Position numbers and translations under genes: made by a program. Positions 35,519-43,760 of a stretch of 50,190 nucleotides of DNA are shown piece by piece (within the stretch, counting starts at the first letter, position 1; each line of letters starts with the position of its first letter). The notes beneath the pieces were generated by a model. That model was not told where the DNA came from and searched no databases. It saw only the letters and a program-made list of their open reading frames with translations. The DNA lies in the NCBI GenBank assembly GCA_018825965.1, contig JAHKAA010000033.1, positions 1 to 50,190 of the forward strand. The letters are read 5' to 3'. The stretch is from Gammaproteobacteria bacterium. Lineage in GTDB: Bacteria; Pseudomonadota; Gammaproteobacteria; Enterobacterales; Alteromonadaceae.

Positions 35519-35552
35519 ATGTTACGTGCATTGCTTTGAATCGTTTATGGAA
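35519..35552. repeat. Imperfect direct repeat, left copy
   Basis: A 34-nt segment ATGTTACGTGCATTGCTTTG onward, matching 28 of 34 positions of 35982-36015. It lies upstream of the membrane-protein ORF. It could be the tail of a lost duplicate of that gene or an interspersed element. Confidence 0.65.
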
Positions 35553-35563
35553 TAGGCAAGACC

Positions 35564-36025
35564 ATGAGGTACAAGCTTCGCATGGGCTGCGACGGTAAAA
35601 GGGGAGTTCAGCTTCAAATTCAATACAGACTAATAAAAGGAGAAAGTTGTGGAACCAGAGTTCGTGAGTTTTTTCCCTTTGTTATAGTGCAGGTGGTCTT
35701 GGCCGTATTCGCTGCACAGATTGCACAAAGGACAAGCAGAAGCGCTCCACTGTTTGTTGCTTTTACCCTAATTCCGCTTCTAGGTCTGTTTTTCTTCATT
35801 TATGTGATGTGGTCGATCATTTTATTTGTGCAGGACAGACTGAATGAACTGAAAATGCAAATAGAGGTTTCGCGTGATACTGGCACTGCAAAAAATCAAC
35901 GCAAAGCTTGGGGGATTTTATCGATGGTGACGACGAGGCCGGATAGAAATAATGTACGTAACGCACTGAGCCAAGTTTTAAATGTTGCACGTATTGCGTT
36001 GAATCATTTATGGAAAAATTCATAA
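35564..36025 (+). CDS. Small membrane protein, start uncertain or frameshifted
   Basis: The open frame encodes 153 aa. Only the part from about residue 36 (FFPFVIVQVVLAVFAAQIAQ) looks like protein: two hydrophobic segments followed by a charged helical tail. The first 33 residues look like translated non-coding DNA. A strong ribosome-binding site (AAAGGAG, 35637-35643) precedes GTG 35649, but that GTG is in another frame, which stops after 12 codons. The true gene may therefore begin there and carry a frameshift near the T6 run at about 35668-35674. Family not recognised. Confidence 0.5.
   Translation: MRYKLRMGCDGKRGVQLQIQYRLIKGESCGTRVREFFPFVIVQVVLAVFAAQIAQRTSRSAPLFVAFTLIPLLGLFFFIYVMWSIILFVQDRLNELKMQIEVSRDTGTAKNQRKAWGILSMVTTRPDRNNVRNALSQVLNVARIALNHLWKNS
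35982..36015. repeat. Imperfect direct repeat, right copy
   Basis: A 34-nt partner of 35519-35552. It forms the end of the membrane-protein coding frame (NVARIALNHLW). The left copy would read NVTCIALNRLW in the corresponding frame. Confidence 0.65.
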
Positions 36026-36178
36026 ATGAGTTGTGATACACCATGCAAGCCACTAAGGAATTCTGCAATCTGACTTGATAAAACTGGAAGCAAAATGACT
36101 CATAGTTGCTTCCAGTTTGTTCTCAACATAGCTGTTATTCAGGCAAAGTTATTTGGCAGGATTTTGTATTTAATTTCG

Positions 36179-36811
36179 CTACATCTGTCCATCACAAATA
36201 ATCAGCATACCCCCACGCATACATACTTGCTCTAGTGATGGGGTAATGGTTTTTGATGTGTCGGTAACATGTCCATGATTATCAGTGACTCGTAACCTGA
36301 CGTGAGTAGGTTCATACACATCAATATGGTGGTCGGTCACACTTACTCCATTAACCCATTTTTCAACCTGGGTAATATGTCCATCCCGATCTGAGTACTC
36401 AAAAGCAGCAACTGCTATTCCAGCCTGATAATAGGTGGTGTCAGTTCTGCTGTCGTAACTCTCCTGAACATAATGCTGACGAATTACGGCTCTTGGAGTG
36501 TACTGACAATTTTCAACAGTACGCTGATCATAGCCTGTTTGTGATAAAAAATCGGAACATTGATAGGTCACGTAATTGTTCCCAACCCAATGACGTTCAG
36601 TAAGCGTCACCCACTGTACGGCGCTTCTGGATATATGTGACGACAAGGAGCGCCCGCGGTCGGTGCAACTTGCCCAACCATAATAATATGGGGTAGACAC
36701 GGTGCTGGTGGTACAGTTTACTTTTGCATCGCCGTTAGGAGAGTTTTGAGCATAGCTTTGGATGCTGGTACAAGACAGTAACAAGGCTGGTATTAACAAC
36801 TTTAATTTCAT
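36179..36811 (-). CDS. Secreted protein of unknown function, 210 aa
   Basis: Not recognised. A signal peptide (ending near SYA, residue 22) precedes a mature part rich in Ser, Thr, Tyr and His with several cysteines (VNCTTS, WASCTD, YQCSDF, ENCQYT, VCMRGG, IICDG) that could form disulfides. The middle and end (YSDRDGHITQVEKWVNG and VRLRVTDNHGHV) suggest a PKD/Ig-like beta domain. ATG 36811 is preferred over the GTG at 36817, because AGAGG lies 5 nt before it. It is convergent with the preceding cassette-like region and preceded by AT-rich DNA. Confidence 0.7.
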   Translation of the reverse strand: MKLKLLIPALLLSCTSIQSYAQNSPNGDAKVNCTTSTVSTPYYYGWASCTDRGRSLSSHISRSAVQWVTLTERHWVGNNYVTYQCSDFLSQTGYDQRTVENCQYTPRAVIRQHYVQESYDSRTDTTYYQAGIAVAAFEYSDRDGHITQVEKWVNGVSVTDHHIDVYEPTHVRLRVTDNHGHVTDTSKTITPSLEQVCMRGGMLIICDGQM

Positions 36812-36962
36812 ATACACCTCTTTTTTATTATGCTTTTATAAGCAGTTTTCTGCTTAGTCGCGTTATCAAAGAAACAAGAAAAGCTAAACCCCCTTATTTC
36901 GTTATCATATAAATAACATTTATCAGTATAAATTTACAATAGTTTCTGTTTTTGGGGCGTTA

Positions 36963-37328
36963 TTAACTTCAAGTTTTGAATGTTGTATAGATTGCTGAAT
37001 GGAGCTACGGGGTCATGTCTTGCAGTGGCGTTATTTTTGCTTTTGTCTGTCCATCAAAAGGCCAACTACTGGTACGAAATACCTGTAAGGCCTCTGTTTT
37101 ATACGCATTTCGTTTGACCGCTTCGGCATCAGCTAAAGCGGTTCGACACCAACCTGGTGATTCTGACCAAGGGCAAACTAGCACCGCTTTACTCTTGCCC
37201 AGGCCATTTTTCCGTCCTTTTATCCCAGTCCGATAGCGCAGGATAACTGCCTGGTGTTTACTTCCGGTTGCACGATGATTAACCAGGCATATTGTTAATG
37301 TTGGGCGGTGTTTAACCGCCCTTTTTTA
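36963..37328 (+). ncRNA. Candidate structured RNA or leader with terminator
   Basis: The 530-nt gap between two divergent genes is not empty. A promoter-like pair TTAACT/TATAGA with 17-nt spacing (36963-36991) is followed by three stems: AGGCC...GGCCT with inner GGTA-CGAAA-TACC (about 37059-37093), GACCGCTT/AAGCGGTT (about 37116-37142) and GGGCAA/TTGCCC. It ends with a terminator at 37303-37328. A 73-codon ORF inside (37015-37236) lacks a ribosome-binding site and resembles no protein. It matches none of the common RNAs I know (tmRNA, 6S, SRP, RNase P, cobalamin riboswitch). It could be an sRNA or an attenuator of the gene at 37342. Confidence 0.4.
37303..37328 (+). terminator. Rho-independent terminator just upstream of the DUF4440 gene
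   Basis: GGGCGGT (37303-37309), short loop, ACCGCCC (37315-37321), then six T. It ends 14 nt before an ATG in the same direction, which is unusual unless it ends an upstream RNA or attenuates the gene. Confidence 0.9.
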
Positions 37329-37341
37329 TTGGGGTCGTGGT

Positions 37342-37791
37342 ATGAAACTATTCACAACAGTAGTTTGGCTGCTCAGTTTTTTGTGCTGGCACATTCAGGC
37401 TGAGCAGGTATTAAGCCCAGAGCAGCAACAGGTATTTGCTGCCGAACGTGCATTTGCTAAATCTATGGCCGACCGGGATTTAAAGGCTTTTGAGCAGCAT
37501 TTGTCGGATGACGCTATCTTTTTTGGTGAGGTAGTGCTTAAGGGGAAGGCTGCTGTTGTTGAAGGCTGGAAAACCTTTTATCAGCACAAAACAGCACCAT
37601 TTTCCTGGGAGCCGACACAGGTTGAAGTGTTGCAGGATGGCACTCTGGCGTTAAGCTCGGGGCCTGTCAAAGACCCGTCCGGCAAAGTGATAGCGACCTT
37701 TTCATCTGTCTGGCGCCAGGAACAACCCGGGGTCTGGAAAGTGGTGTTTGATAAAGGTTGTGGTGTTTGTCACTGCGATAAAAAGACATAA
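37342..37791 (+). CDS. Secreted DUF4440/NTF2-like protein
   Basis: A 149-aa protein with a signal peptide (ending IQA, residue 20) and one NTF2/SnoaL-like domain: helical start (AERAFAKSMADRDLKAFEQHLSDDAIFF), GKAAVVEGW, and C-terminal strands ending VWKVVFDKG. DUF4440 proteins are small cone-shaped barrels, often of unknown ligand. The C-terminal GCGVCHCDKK is Cys-rich and might form disulfides or bind a metal. The ATG lacks a good Shine-Dalgarno (GGGGTCGTGGT) and follows a terminator, so its expression may be controlled by readthrough. Confidence 0.8.
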   Translation: MKLFTTVVWLLSFLCWHIQAEQVLSPEQQQVFAAERAFAKSMADRDLKAFEQHLSDDAIFFGEVVLKGKAAVVEGWKTFYQHKTAPFSWEPTQVEVLQDGTLALSSGPVKDPSGKVIATFSSVWRQEQPGVWKVVFDKGCGVCHCDKKT

Positions 37792-37905
37792 AACAAAGCC
37801 ACTATCATTTTGCTCCGGTGACTTGGTTTGTTGCACTTTTTGATAGTGTTGCCATAACGGCAATAGGCAATTAAACGCACAGGAACACATAGGGTTACCT
37901 ATAGG

Positions 37906-38205
37906 TTATGTGATATGACGCAGCGGATCCTTGCGGCCATGCAGCACTCGAATAATTTCAATCTGTCTGGTTGTCAGCCGGTAAAAGAGGGTGTGGCTTT
38001 GAATGGTTAAGCTTCTGATCTCAGGTGAAAGTTCTGCACGCTCGACGCCGATGAATGGTTGTTCTGAGAGTAACCAAAGTTGATTTTTAATGGCAGACAA
38101 GTCGCTTTCTGATTGAGCTTGTCCCCATTTTCTGATTCCGTACTGGTAGATATCTTTGAGGTCATTTTTGGCAGCAGGCGCAACAATCAGCTTGTAAGCT
38201 GTCAT
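37906..38205 (-). CDS. parE: ParE/RelE-superfamily toxin
   Basis: A 99-aa toxin of the ParE/RelE fold, with ParE-like opening YKLIVAPAAKNDLKDIYQYGIRKWG and the ending IEIIRVLHGRKDPLRHI. ParE toxins block DNA gyrase. It begins 4 nt after the stop of the parD gene, in the usual antitoxin-then-toxin order. No truncation is seen, so the module is probably functional. Confidence 0.88.
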   Translation of the reverse strand: MTAYKLIVAPAAKNDLKDIYQYGIRKWGQAQSESDLSAIKNQLWLLSEQPFIGVERAELSPEIRSLTIQSHTLFYRLTTRQIEIIRVLHGRKDPLRHIT

Positions 38206-38209
38206 GTAT

Positions 38210-38467
38210 TTAGCCTTTTATGTCGTCAAATAGTGAATCCAGCATAGCTTTGGATCCAATCGCAATACCTTCACCATTGTCCAATTGATCAGTGCCAATT
38301 TTCAGTTGATCGCGCAGCAAAGCGAGTTTCACCTGGTGGACCCAGTCTTCGTGAGTATCCATAAAACGTAATGCTTCGCGGATCACTTCGCTGGCATTAT
38401 TGTATAACCCGCTTTCAACTTTGGCTTTGATCCGGGCCTCTAATTCTGTCGTCAGGGATATGTGCAT
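38210..38467 (-). CDS. parD: ParD-type antitoxin
   Basis: An 85-aa ribbon-helix-helix antitoxin with the ParD N-terminus (ISLTTELEARIKAKVESGLYNNASEVIREALRFM) and a flexible acidic C-terminal half that would bind the toxin. Such antitoxins repress their own promoter with the toxin as corepressor. A 39-bp palindrome lies 39 nt upstream of its ATG and is the obvious operator candidate. Confidence 0.9.
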   Translation of the reverse strand: MHISLTTELEARIKAKVESGLYNNASEVIREALRFMDTHEDWVHQVKLALLRDQLKIGTDQLDNGEGIAIGSKAMLDSLFDDIKG

Positions 38468-38506
38468 GATGATCTCAACAGGGAAAAATGACTATCTATC
38501 ATGCCA

Positions 38507-38545
38507 GACATGGCTACAAAGATTGTCAATCTGTGTAGCCATGTC
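38507..38545. promoter_or_regulatory. 39-bp near-perfect palindrome, candidate ParDE operator
   Basis: The 12-nt arm GACATGGCTACA (38507-38518) is repeated in reverse complement at 38534-38545, and the interior GATTG-T-CAATC is itself symmetric. Only one pair of the whole dyad fails. It lies between the DUF6435 gene end and parD. No T-tract follows on either strand, so an operator is likelier than a terminator. Confidence 0.6.
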
Positions 38546-38569
38546 GGTGGGAGCTATCAGTTTTAAGCG

Positions 38570-38749
38570 CTACTTTGTTGTTTCAGCCTGCAATTTTTCC
38601 AGCTGAGCCCACAACTCTTCGGCTTCTGCGGTTAAATCAGCAAATAAGCGCATATCGCCTTTTCGCTGTGCCAACATGGCTTGTTCAGCTTTGGCATCGT
38701 AGTGCTGACGTAATTTTTTTACAGGGTCGCGCTTTAAAAAACTAAACAT
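38570..38749 (-). CDS. DUF6435 small protein, 59 aa
   Basis: A short gene beginning MFSFLKRDPVKKL. The rest is a charged helical hairpin (YDAKAEQAMLAQRKGDMRL and LTAEAEELWAQLEKLQ), matching the small DUF6435 family of gammaproteobacteria, cytoplasmic and of unknown function. It lies on the minus strand between pntB and parDE. A terminator for pntAB separates it from pntB, so it has its own promoter. Confidence 0.8.
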   Translation of the reverse strand: MFSFLKRDPVKKLRQHYDAKAEQAMLAQRKGDMRLFADLTAEAEELWAQLEKLQAETTK

Positions 38750-38765
38750 AGCTGGCTCTTAGGAT

Positions 38766-38801
38766 AAAAAAGGACTGTGTGCAGTATCTACGCTCAGTCC
38801 T
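38766..38801 (-). terminator. Terminator of pntAB
   Basis: AGGACTG (38771-38777) pairs with CAGTCCT (38795-38801). Read on the minus strand, the stem is followed by a TTTTTT tract, 34 nt after the pntB stop. Confidence 0.85.
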
Positions 38802-38834
38802 GTTCGTTAGCCCACTAAAAACTGCAATTAAAAA

Positions 38835-40214
38835 CTACAGTGCTTTTAAAATCGCATCCACAGTGGCTTTGGCATCACCAAAACACATTTGCGTATTGTC
38901 TTTATAAAACAGTGGGTTATTTACACCAGAATAACCTGTGTTCATGGACCTCTTAAACACTATCACGTTGTGAGCTTTCCAGACTTCCAGTACAGGCATA
39001 CCTGCTATAGGGCTGGTTGGATCTTCAGCTGCAGCGGGGTTGACTGTATCGTTGGCACCTATCACCAGCACAGTATCTGTGCCGGACAAATCTTCATTAA
39101 TTTCATCCATTTCCAGCACTATGTCATAAGGCACTTTGGCTTCGGCCAGCAGCACATTCATGTGACCTGGCATACGACCAGCCACAGGGTGAATACCAAA
39201 ACGCACTTTGATACCACGGGCTTTGAGCTTCTGGCAAATCTCCGCTACCGGGTACTGCGCCTGTGCCACCGCCATACCATAACCTGGGGTGATGACCACA
39301 GAGCTTGAGTTTCTCAGTAAATCCGCTACATCTTCCGGGCTGATTTCCCTGTATTCGCCTTGCTCTTCGTCGCCTGAACTTTGCCTGGCATCGACCTGAC
39401 CAAAACCACCTGCGATGACGGAGATAAAAGAGCGGTTCATGGCCTTACACATAATGTACGACAAGATAGCGCCTGACGATCCGACTAATGCACCTGTGAC
39501 TATCAGCAAGTCGTTGGACAGCATAAAGCCAGCAGCTGCAGCGGCCCAGCCTGAGTAGGAGTTCAACATAGACACCACGACCGGCATATCTGCACCGCCA
39601 ATGGAGGCCACCAGATGCAGGCCAAATACCAAAGCAATCAATGTCATCACCAAGAGGGCAGGTTCGGCGCCATCAAAACTGACAAAATAAACCAGCAATA
39701 CAGCAGATGCTATTAGCGCCAGTAAATTCAGTTTGTGTTTATGCGGAATACTCAAAGGTTTAGAGCTGGCTATACCCCGTAACTTAGCAAAAGCCACCAC
39801 AGAGCCTGAAAAGGTGACAGCACCGATAAATACTCCCAAAAACACTTCGGTTAAATGTACGGTAAGTTCTGCACCTGTGCTGGTTGCGAACTCAAAAAAG
39901 CTGTTGTAACCGACCAGCACAGCAGCCAAACCCACAAAGCTGTGCAAAATAGCCACCAGCTCCGGCATTTGCGTCATTTCAACTTTAAGCGCGAGTCTAA
40001 GGCCTATGGCAGCTCCTATAGCCAAAGCAATCAGCAAAGGCAACATGGCATCCATACTGACGCCTGCAATGGTGGCGAGTAGGGCGATGGTCATGCCCAA
40101 AATACCCAGCCAGTTACCGCGACGGGCAGTTTCCTGCTGAGATAAACCGGCTAAACTCGCGATAAAAAATGCGGCTGCCACTATATAAGATGCTGTGATT
40201 AATCCTTGTGTCAT
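38835..40214 (-). CDS. pntB: NAD(P) transhydrogenase subunit beta
   Basis: A 459-aa subunit of the proton-translocating transhydrogenase. It has about nine membrane helices (domain II) and a C-terminal NADP(H)-binding domain III with [10 protein letters not shown] and [14 protein letters not shown]. It is nearly collinear with E. coli PntB, including the unusually conserved [24 protein letters not shown] region (about 225-248). Together with PntA it uses the proton gradient to reduce NADP+ with NADH. It starts 5 nt after the pntA stop, in one operon. Confidence 0.97.
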   Translation of the reverse strand: MTQGLITASYIVAAAFFIASLAGLSQQETARRGNWLGILGMTIALLATIAGVSMDAMLPLLIALAIGAAIGLRLALKVEMTQMPELVAILHSFVGLAAVLVGYNSFFEFATSTGAELTVHLTEVFLGVFIGAVTFSGSVVAFAKLRGIASSKPLSIPHKHKLNLLALIASAVLLVYFVSFDGAEPALLVMTLIALVFGLHLVASIGGADMPVVVSMLNSYSGWAAAAAGFMLSNDLLIVTGALVGSSGAILSYIMCKAMNRSFISVIAGGFGQVDARQSSGDEEQGEYREISPEDVADLLRNSSSVVITPGYGMAVAQAQYPVAEICQKLKARGIKVRFGIHPVAGRMPGHMNVLLAEAKVPYDIVLEMDEINEDLSGTDTVLVIGANDTVNPAAAEDPTSPIAGMPVLEVWKAHNVIVFKRSMNTGYSGVNNPLFYKDNTQMCFGDAKATVDAILKAL

Positions 40215-40219
40215 GGCTG

Positions 40220-41752
40220 TTACTCCCCGCCTTTACTAAACATTTTCAGCATGCGCTGCGTCACGGTAAAACCACCCACTATATTGATGCTGGCAATAAG
40301 CACGGCAAAAAATGCCAGTACCTGCACCAGCAGTGAATCGCTGCTGATTTGTAGCAAAGCCCCTAAAATGATAATGCCGGAGATGGCATTGGTAACCGAC
40401 ATCAATGGCGTATGTAAAGCATGAGTCACGTTCCAGACCAGATAAAAACCCACCACGCAGGACAATAAAAACACCGTAAAATGCGCTAAAAAATCACTGG
40501 GCGCGGAGTACCCTATCCAGAGTAATAACAAGGCAGCTATGCCTATAAACCAGTTGGAATGAATAGATTTTTTCGGTGTTGCTACCGCCGCCGTTGTGCT
40601 GGTCGCTGCCGGTTTAGCTGTGGCTGTGACACTAATGGTGGGTGGTGGAAAAGTGACTTCTCCCTGATGCACCACAGACATATTGCGGATAACTACATCC
40701 TGCATATCCAGCAGTATCTGACCGTCTTTGGTTTTGCATAACAGTTTGGCTAAGTTCACCAGGTTAGTGCCATACAACTGTGATGACTGAGCGGCTAAGC
40801 GGCCTGGTAAGTCGGTGTAGCCAATCACTTTGACGCCTGAGCTGGTTTGGAAAATCTCACCCGCCTCAGTGTATTCACAGTTGCCGCCCGTTGCTGCGGC
40901 TAAATCCACAATGACAGAGCCGGGTTTCATGGAATCAACCATGGCTTTGGTGATGAGCTTTGGAGCGGGTCTACCGGGAATTAGCGCTGTAGTGATAATA
41001 ATGTCGACTTCTTTGGCCTGAGCGGCAAAAAGCGCCATTTCAGCGGCAATAAATTCATCCGACATCACTTTGGCATAACCACTGGAGGAAGAGCCATCTT
41101 CGGCAAATTCCAGTTTTAAAAATTCACCGCCCAAAGATTCAATTTGTTCTGCCACTTCAAGCCTGGTATCAAAAGCCCGCACTATAGAACCCAAAGAACG
41201 TGCAGCGCCAATAGCGGCAAGACCTGCCACACCAGCGCCAATCACCAGCACTTTGGCGGGCTGTACTTTACCTGCTGCTGTAATCTGGCCACTTAAAAAA
41301 CGGCCAAAACTATGAGCCGCTTCAATCACGGCGCGGTAGCCGGCGATATTCGACATAGACGATAAGGCATCCAGCGACTGAGCCCGTGAAATCCGCGGCA
41401 CCATATCCATCGCCAATACATTAATGCCCTGGGTGGCGAGGCGTGCCACTAAATCCGGGTTTTGTGCCGGCCAGATAAAACTTACTAAGGTACTGCCTTT
41501 TTGCAGTTGGCTGATTTCCTGCTCTGAAGGGGCATTGACCTTATAAATCAGCTCACTGGCCCAGAGTTGAGGGCCGTCTGCTATATTGGCACCGGCCTGA
41601 ATATAAGCTTCATCGGTAAAGCCTGCGGCGCTACCAGCGCCAGTTTCTACCAGCACAGTAAAACCTAATTTACGCAGTTGCTCTGTGGTAGCTGGGGTAG
41701 CCGCCACCCTGGTTTCATCTTGAAGTGTCTCTTTGGGGATAGCAATAAACAT
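40220..41752 (-). CDS. pntA: NAD(P) transhydrogenase subunit alpha
   Basis: A 510-aa subunit: NAD(H)-binding domain I (1-375, alanine-dehydrogenase-like, with [15 protein letters not shown]), an Ala/Thr/Pro linker near 395-415, then membrane helices of domain II at the C-terminus. The start is ATG 41752 ([17 protein letters not shown], as in E. coli), with GAGGT 5 nt upstream. The frame stays open to 41818 but without homology. It is co-transcribed with pntB. Confidence 0.96.
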   Translation of the reverse strand: MFIAIPKETLQDETRVAATPATTEQLRKLGFTVLVETGAGSAAGFTDEAYIQAGANIADGPQLWASELIYKVNAPSEQEISQLQKGSTLVSFIWPAQNPDLVARLATQGINVLAMDMVPRISRAQSLDALSSMSNIAGYRAVIEAAHSFGRFLSGQITAAGKVQPAKVLVIGAGVAGLAAIGAARSLGSIVRAFDTRLEVAEQIESLGGEFLKLEFAEDGSSSSGYAKVMSDEFIAAEMALFAAQAKEVDIIITTALIPGRPAPKLITKAMVDSMKPGSVIVDLAAATGGNCEYTEAGEIFQTSSGVKVIGYTDLPGRLAAQSSQLYGTNLVNLAKLLCKTKDGQILLDMQDVVIRNMSVVHQGEVTFPPPTISVTATAKPAATSTTAAVATPKKSIHSNWFIGIAALLLLWIGYSAPSDFLAHFTVFLLSCVVGFYLVWNVTHALHTPLMSVTNAISGIIILGALLQISSDSLLVQVLAFFAVLIASINIVGGFTVTQRMLKMFSKGGE

Positions 41753-41880
41753 CCTGACCTCGTCCTTTTTTGTCGGGCCAGTCATTTTCCGGCCCCTTAT
41801 GGTTTTGATTTTGCACACATTTGCTTATCGTACCTGCACTAAGCAATTTTATTCGCGTTAGTTTGCGTTAAAAAAACACA

Positions 41881-42231
41881 CTAACCTGCAGCCATTAATC
41901 CGGTCATGTCACTGCTTAAGTCATCATCTTCAGCTGCAGAAAAAGCAGGCCCTTGAATATGATAAACAGTAGGCTCTTTCGTGAAATAATCCTGTAAGCC
42001 CTCCATAAATACCTGATGATCTTCACTCGCCTCGAACCCGGGTCTATGGTCTTCCAATGATTGCCATCGCACTATAAGGTTAAACATCTGAGGTGTTTCA
42101 ATTCCCTGAGCGAGGAAATGACCCCGGTAACCTTTAGCGCGTTTGAGCAAAGGCGCGACTTTAGCAAAGGCACTGCGGAACATTGCAACCCGTTCACTGT
42201 GAACAGGAAGTAAAGCAATCTCGTAAATCAT
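41881..42231 (-). CDS. Antibiotic-biosynthesis-monooxygenase-type protein
   Basis: A 116-aa ABM-fold (ferredoxin-like) protein: MIYEIALLPVHSE, GHFLAQGIETPQMFNLIVRWQSLEDHRPGFEAS, HQVFMEGLQDYF. Members are small cofactor-free monooxygenases or quinone/aldehyde-handling proteins. It follows the quinone-oxidoreductase gene by 47 nt on the same strand and presumably belongs to the same ArsR-controlled unit. The acidic C-terminal tail beyond residue 100 is probably disordered. Confidence 0.8.
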   Translation of the reverse strand: MIYEIALLPVHSERVAMFRSAFAKVAPLLKRAKGYRGHFLAQGIETPQMFNLIVRWQSLEDHRPGFEASEDHQVFMEGLQDYFTKEPTVYHIQGPAFSAAEDDDLSSDMTGLMAAG

Positions 42232-42278
42232 AGTCGTCTCCCAACAATAGAGCTAAAAATCAATAATTTGAATTTCTG

Positions 42279-43253
42279 TTATAAAATCAAAGTCGGATCA
42301 ACAGCGATTGCAATTTTGCCTTTCAGACCGTTGTTAGGCGTCTCCAATAAGGCATGGGCGAGTGGGATATCTTCAAGCGAATAAGTAGCTCCAACGTAGG
42401 GTTTTAACTGACCGCGTTCAACTAAACGGCTCAATTCATCAAGCTTTCCGCGATTTTGTCTTGTGAATACAAAGTGATAACTCGCATTTTTCCCCCAGGC
42501 TTCAATTAAATTCTGAGGTTTAGCTATGTCTACTATGCTGACCACCCGACCCAGCTGAGCTAGCGTATGTGGGCTATGCGACAAGGTATCTCCGCCAATG
42601 GTGTCGAGCACTACATCAACTCCCTGGCCAGCAGTTTCGCGCATAATGATGTCGGCATAATCCTCGGTTTTGTAGTCGATAGTGACATCTGCTCCCAAAC
42701 TTTTTGCAAACTCAAAGTTTGTTTTGCGTACTGTTGTGAATACCCGTGCCCCCATTGCCTTCGCAAGCTGAATTGCAATATGTCCAACACCTCCTGCGCC
42801 ACCGTGGATCAGAATACTTTCGCCCACTTTTAACGCGGCTCGCTCTACCAGTGCTTCCCACACAGTTCCGCCCACCAGGGACAGACTTGCGGCCTCCAGA
42901 TGGTTTAATGCCGCAGGTTTTTTTCCGATAATTTTTTCATCAGCAACGTGATATTCAGCATAACTGCCTTGTCCATCAAATATCTGTGCGGTATACCAAA
43001 CTTCATCGCCAGGAGCGAAACTTGTTACACCTGGGCCAACGGCCTCGACTACTCCTGAAATGTCGTGACCGGTAATGGCAGGTAGTGGCACCAGATCAGG
43101 ATAATCCCCGCGGCGGACTTGATAATCCAACGGATTGATAGAGGTCGCATACACCTTCACCAAGACTTGTCCTGCTTGCGGTAGGGGTTTGGTCAGATCA
43201 CAAAGTTCAAATGCGTCCGGGCCACCAAATGATTTAAGTACTATCGCTTTCAT
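42279..43253 (-). CDS. NADPH:quinone-oxidoreductase-like zinc-independent MDR
   Basis: A 324-aa medium-chain dehydrogenase/reductase of the quinone oxidoreductase (zeta-crystallin) branch. GroES-like N-terminal domain with [13 protein letters not shown] and [14 protein letters not shown], then the NADPH Rossmann motif [20 protein letters not shown]. The usual catalytic and structural zinc cysteines are missing, which fits the QOR branch. It probably reduces quinones or enones. A palindromic operator lies 27-46 nt upstream of its ATG, matching one in front of the ArsR-type gene. Confidence 0.85.
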   Translation of the reverse strand: MKAIVLKSFGGPDAFELCDLTKPLPQAGQVLVKVYATSINPLDYQVRRGDYPDLVPLPAITGHDISGVVEAVGPGVTSFAPGDEVWYTAQIFDGQGSYAEYHVADEKIIGKKPAALNHLEAASLSLVGGTVWEALVERAALKVGESILIHGGAGGVGHIAIQLAKAMGARVFTTVRKTNFEFAKSLGADVTIDYKTEDYADIIMRETAGQGVDVVLDTIGGDTLSHSPHTLAQLGRVVSIVDIAKPQNLIEAWGKNASYHFVFTRQNRGKLDELSRLVERGQLKPYVGATYSLEDIPLAHALLETPNNGLKGKIAIAVDPTLIL

Positions 43254-43279
43254 ATTACATCTCGATTCGGAAAAAAGGG

Positions 43280-43299
43280 ATATCGATATTTCTCGATAT
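43280..43299. promoter_or_regulatory. ArsR-type operator before the quinone reductase
   Basis: Perfect palindrome ATATCGA-N6-TCGATAT in the 60-nt gap between the regulator and the reductase. The same pattern with one mismatch is found in front of the regulator at 43626-43645. Confidence 0.65.
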
Positions 43300-43313
43300 G
43301 TGTTTGTAAAAAA

Positions 43314-43616
43314 TTACAGTTCTCTGCCTATAAGCTCGGCAAGAGCACTGATGGTTGCTTCGTTTCGTTTGTAGTAGGTCCACTGGCCAATACGTCTGAC
43401 TTCAACCAGGCCTGCACGTTGCAGAGTGGCAAGATAGTCAGATACGGTTGACTGTGACAGACCAACACCTTCCTGAATACTACTTACACAAACACCCACA
43501 ATATTTACATCACCTTCATCCTGAGGAGGAAAGTTTTTTGCGGGGTCCTTCAAACCTTTCACGATGTCGAGTCGTGTACGATTTGACAGGGCTTTGAATA
43601 TGTCTAGTAGTTCCAT
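43314..43616 (-). CDS. ArsR-family transcriptional regulator
   Basis: A 100-aa winged-helix repressor: MELLDIFKALSNRTRLDIVKGL at the N-terminus, recognition helix region GLSQSTVSDYLATLQRAGLVEVRR (about 53-76) and wing GQWTYYKR. It lacks the metal-binding ELCVC motif of ArsR. A cysteine in GVCVSS (about residue 43) could sense electrophiles or quinones, by inference from the neighbouring reductase. It precedes the reductase and monooxygenase genes and probably controls them and itself through two matching palindromes. Confidence 0.87.
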   Translation of the reverse strand: MELLDIFKALSNRTRLDIVKGLKDPAKNFPPQDEGDVNIVGVCVSSIQEGVGLSQSTVSDYLATLQRAGLVEVRRIGQWTYYKRNEATISALAELIGREL

Positions 43617-43625
43617 GCCGATATC

Positions 43626-43645
43626 ATATCGAGATTTACCGATAT
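43626..43645. promoter_or_regulatory. ArsR-type operator before the regulator
   Basis: ATATCGA-N6-CCGATAT, 10 nt upstream of the regulator ATG. Same arms and spacing as 43280-43299 with one mismatch, so a shared repressor site is likely. Confidence 0.6.
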
Positions 43646-43710
43646 GTCAATGGTAAGATAGCAATTAAAAATTTAAATATATTAAAGGCCCCATTTTCAG
43701 GCGGGCCAAA

Positions 43711-43742
43711 ACAAAGCCACCTCTTATGGAGATGGCTTTTTA
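43711..43742 (-). terminator. Terminator of the alpha/beta-hydrolase gene
   Basis: AAAGCCA and CTC pair with GAG and TGGCTTT with one mismatch. T-rich tracts lie on both sides, so it can act in both directions. The gene that ends here is on minus (stop at 43761). Confidence 0.75.
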
Positions 43743-43760
43743 CTTAAGGTGGCTGGGTAG

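Noticed and set aside
37015..37236. 73-codon plus-strand ORF in the 36.8-37.3 kb gap
   Set aside because: No ribosome-binding site, no recognisable protein character, and it overlaps stems of the candidate RNA.
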